Below are positions 41,998 to 43,273 of a stretch of 43,273 nucleotides of DNA, piece after piece. The position numbers and the translations under genes were made by a program. The notes below the pieces were generated by a model that did no database searches, was not told the origin of the DNA, and saw nothing but the letters and a program-made list of their open reading frames with translations. Within the stretch, counting starts at the first letter, position 1, and each line of letters starts with the position of its first letter. Source of the DNA: Gammaproteobacteria bacterium (GTDB lineage: Bacteria; Pseudomonadota; Gammaproteobacteria; Steroidobacterales; Steroidobacteraceae); the NCBI GenBank assembly GCA_016882265.1, contig VGVB01000021.1, forward strand, positions 1-43,273, written 5' to 3'.

Positions 41998-43137
41998 ATG
42001 TCGCCGACCCTGGCCCTGACCCGCGAGCTGCTGACCCGCCGCTCGATCAGCCCCGACGACGCCGGTTGCCAGGAGTTGATGATCGCGCGGCTCGAGGCCC
42101 TCGGTTTCACGATCGAGCGGCTGCCCTTCGGCAAGGTCGACAATTTCTGGGCGAGCCGGCGCGGTGGCGACGGTCCGGTGGTCTGCCTCGCCGGCCACAC
42201 CGACGTGGTCCCGCCCGGACTGCTCGAGGAATGGCATACGGACCCGTTCGAGCCGGTGCTGCGCGACGGTCTGCTGTTCGGGCGCGGTGCGGCCGACATG
42301 AAGAGCGGGCTGGCGGCGATGATCACGGCGACCGAGGCCTTCATCCGCGAGCGACCTTCGTACGCCGGCACCATCGCCTGGCTGATCACCAGCGACGAGG
42401 AGGGTCCGTCGGTCGACGGTACGCGCCGGGTCGCCGAGGTGTTGCGCGAGCGCGCCGAGCGAATTGACTTCTGCGTCCTCGCCGAGCCCTCCAGCCAGCG
42501 CACGTTCGGCGACACGGTCCGCATCGGCCGGCGCGGCTCGCTGTCCGGGCGGCTCACCGTGCACGGCATCCAGGGCCATGTCGCCTACCCGCAGCTCGCC
42601 GACAACCCGGTGCATCGCCTGGCCCCGGCCCTCGCCGAACTTACCAGCCGCACCTGGGACAACGGCTGCGAGTATTTCCAGCCAACCACATTCCAGGTCA
42701 GCAACCTGAGCGCCGGCACGGGCGCGCCCAACGTGATTCCGGGCGAGCTGAAGGCGCGCTTCAACCTGCGCTGGTGCCCGGCACAGACGCTCGAGGGCCT
42801 GAAACAGACGGTCACCGGCATCCTCGACCGGCATGGAGTGCCGTACACGCTCGAGTGGTTCGTGTCCGGCCTGCCGTTCTACACGCCGCCCGCGGAACTG
42901 TCCGCGGCCGCGGTCGATGCGATCGTGGAGGTCACCGGCCGCGAGCCGGAGCTGTCCACCGGCGGCGGCACCTCGGACGGGCGCTTCATCGCACCGCTCG
43001 GCGCACAGGTGGTCGAGATCGGCGTCGTCAACGACACGATCCACAAGGTCAACGAGTGCTGCCGGGTCGAGGACATCGAGCTGCTGCAGCGGACGCTGCT
43101 TGGCATGCTGCGGAGGTTGCTGCCGGCATCCTATTGA
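41998..43137 (+). CDS. dapE: Succinyl-diaminopimelate desuccinylase
   Basis: Zinc hydrolase that releases diaminopimelate from N-succinyl-LL-DAP. 379 residues. [11 protein letters not shown] (metal His and Asp), [14 protein letters not shown] (bridging Asp), TSDEEGPS (catalytic Glu and metal Glu), CVLAEPSS (metal Asp/Glu) and GGGTSDGRF near the C-terminus are all present; the last His ligand is in [14 protein letters not shown] lies 10 bases before the ATG. Divergent from pstC and 24 bases before the transposase remnant. Confidence 0.97.
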   Translation: MSPTLALTRELLTRRSISPDDAGCQELMIARLEALGFTIERLPFGKVDNFWASRRGGDGPVVCLAGHTDVVPPGLLEEWHTDPFEPVLRDGLLFGRGAADMKSGLAAMITATEAFIRERPSYAGTIAWLITSDEEGPSVDGTRRVAEVLRERAERIDFCVLAEPSSQRTFGDTVRIGRRGSLSGRLTVHGIQGHVAYPQLADNPVHRLAPALAELTSRTWDNGCEYFQPTTFQVSNLSAGTGAPNVIPGELKARFNLRWCPAQTLEGLKQTVTGILDRHGVPYTLEWFVSGLPFYTPPAELSAAAVDAIVEVTGREPELSTGGGTSDGRFIAPLGAQVVEIGVVNDTIHKVNECCRVEDIELLQRTLLGMLRRLLPASY

Positions 43138-43161
43138 GCCTTGCATAAATGCCTGACAGTT

Positions 43162-43273
43162 TCACAATGGCAGTTCAGCCTGTTGCCAGAAGGCGCGGAT
43201 CAGGCTCGGGCGGCGTTGCATGGAGCACAGCCGATTGCGCGCAGTGGTTTTGAGGTCAGCGAAGGTGCTGGCA
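43162..43273 (-). CDS. C-terminal end of a probable transposase (partial)
   Basis: An open minus-strand frame of 36 codons enters from the right window edge and stops at TGA (43162-43164). It reads ASTFADLKTTARNRLCSM and then QRRPSLIRAFWQQAELPL, which resembles the C-terminal helix of IS630-type or related DDE transposases (L-K..A...L.S.QRRP.LI..FW); I am not certain of the family. Its base composition is lower in GC than the flanking genes. If it is an insertion sequence its end should lie in 43138-43161, where ATAAATGCCTGACAGTTTC could be part of a terminal repeat; the partner end is outside the window. Confidence 0.5.
   Translation of the reverse strand, partial: ASTFADLKTTARNRLCSMQRRPSLIRAFWQQAELPL

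Overview
This window is a dense, high-GC stretch of chromosome from a gammaproteobacterium. The gene order (rpsB-tsf-pyrH-frr-uppS-cdsA-dxr-rseP-bamA-skp-lpxD-fabZ-lpxA-lpxB-rnhB-dnaE-accA, then pyrG-kdsA-eno-ftsB-ispD-ispF-truD, with map-glnD-dapD divergent) is a classical gammaproteobacterial backbone. The GC level and the glnD/dap neighbourhood fit the Xanthomonadales/Nevskiales/Chromatiales side of the class; genus cannot be read from the sequence. Almost all DNA is coding, many genes overlap by 1-8 bases (ATGA, GTGA, TTGA, TGATG junctions), and no intergenic gap exceeds about 235 bases. No tRNA, rRNA or CRISPR array was seen.

Layout. 1-6719: the 3' end of a Smr-domain gene converges on a minus-strand operon pyrG-kdsA-eno-ftsB-ispD-ispF-truD (nucleotide, KDO, glycolytic, division, isoprenoid and tRNA-modification functions). 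6883-13206: a minus-strand type IV pilus minor-pilin operon pilE-pilV-pilW-pilX-pilY1-fimT, with pilE first and fimT last. 13352-33575: one long minus-strand super-operon running rpsB to tilS, covering translation (rpsB, tsf, frr), UMP kinase, cell-envelope lipid carriers (uppS, cdsA, dxr), outer-membrane assembly (rseP, bamA, skp), lipid A (lpxD, lpxA, lpxB, fabZ), replication (dnaE, rnhB), fatty-acid initiation (accA) and tRNA-Ile lysidine synthesis (tilS). 33576-33751 is a divergent promoter region. 33752-38095: map-glnD-dapD on the plus strand. 38328-41822: pstC-pstA-pstB phosphate transporter on the minus strand, without pstS or phoU. 41998-43137: dapE, then the C-terminal end of a probable transposase at the window edge.

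How the genes work together: the window concentrates envelope biogenesis. LpxA/LpxD/LpxB and KdsA make lipid A-KDO; IspD, IspF, Dxr and UppS make undecaprenyl carrier; CdsA makes CDP-diacylglycerol; BamA/Skp/RseP assemble and survey the outer membrane; AccA and FabZ supply acyl chains; DapD/DapE supply meso-diaminopimelate.

I saw no clearly new multi-gene system. The points that merit a second look are local: a perfect 29-bp-arm palindrome lying exactly across the accA/tilS junction and supplying the coded N-terminus of TilS; a 17-codon AT-rich synonymous codon island inside dxr; a roughly 200-bp nested inverted repeat between dapD and pstB; the pst cassette set between dapD and dapE with a candidate Pho box; an 85-residue tail on ribosomal protein S2; and a 3x15-bp in-frame tandem repeat in pilY1.
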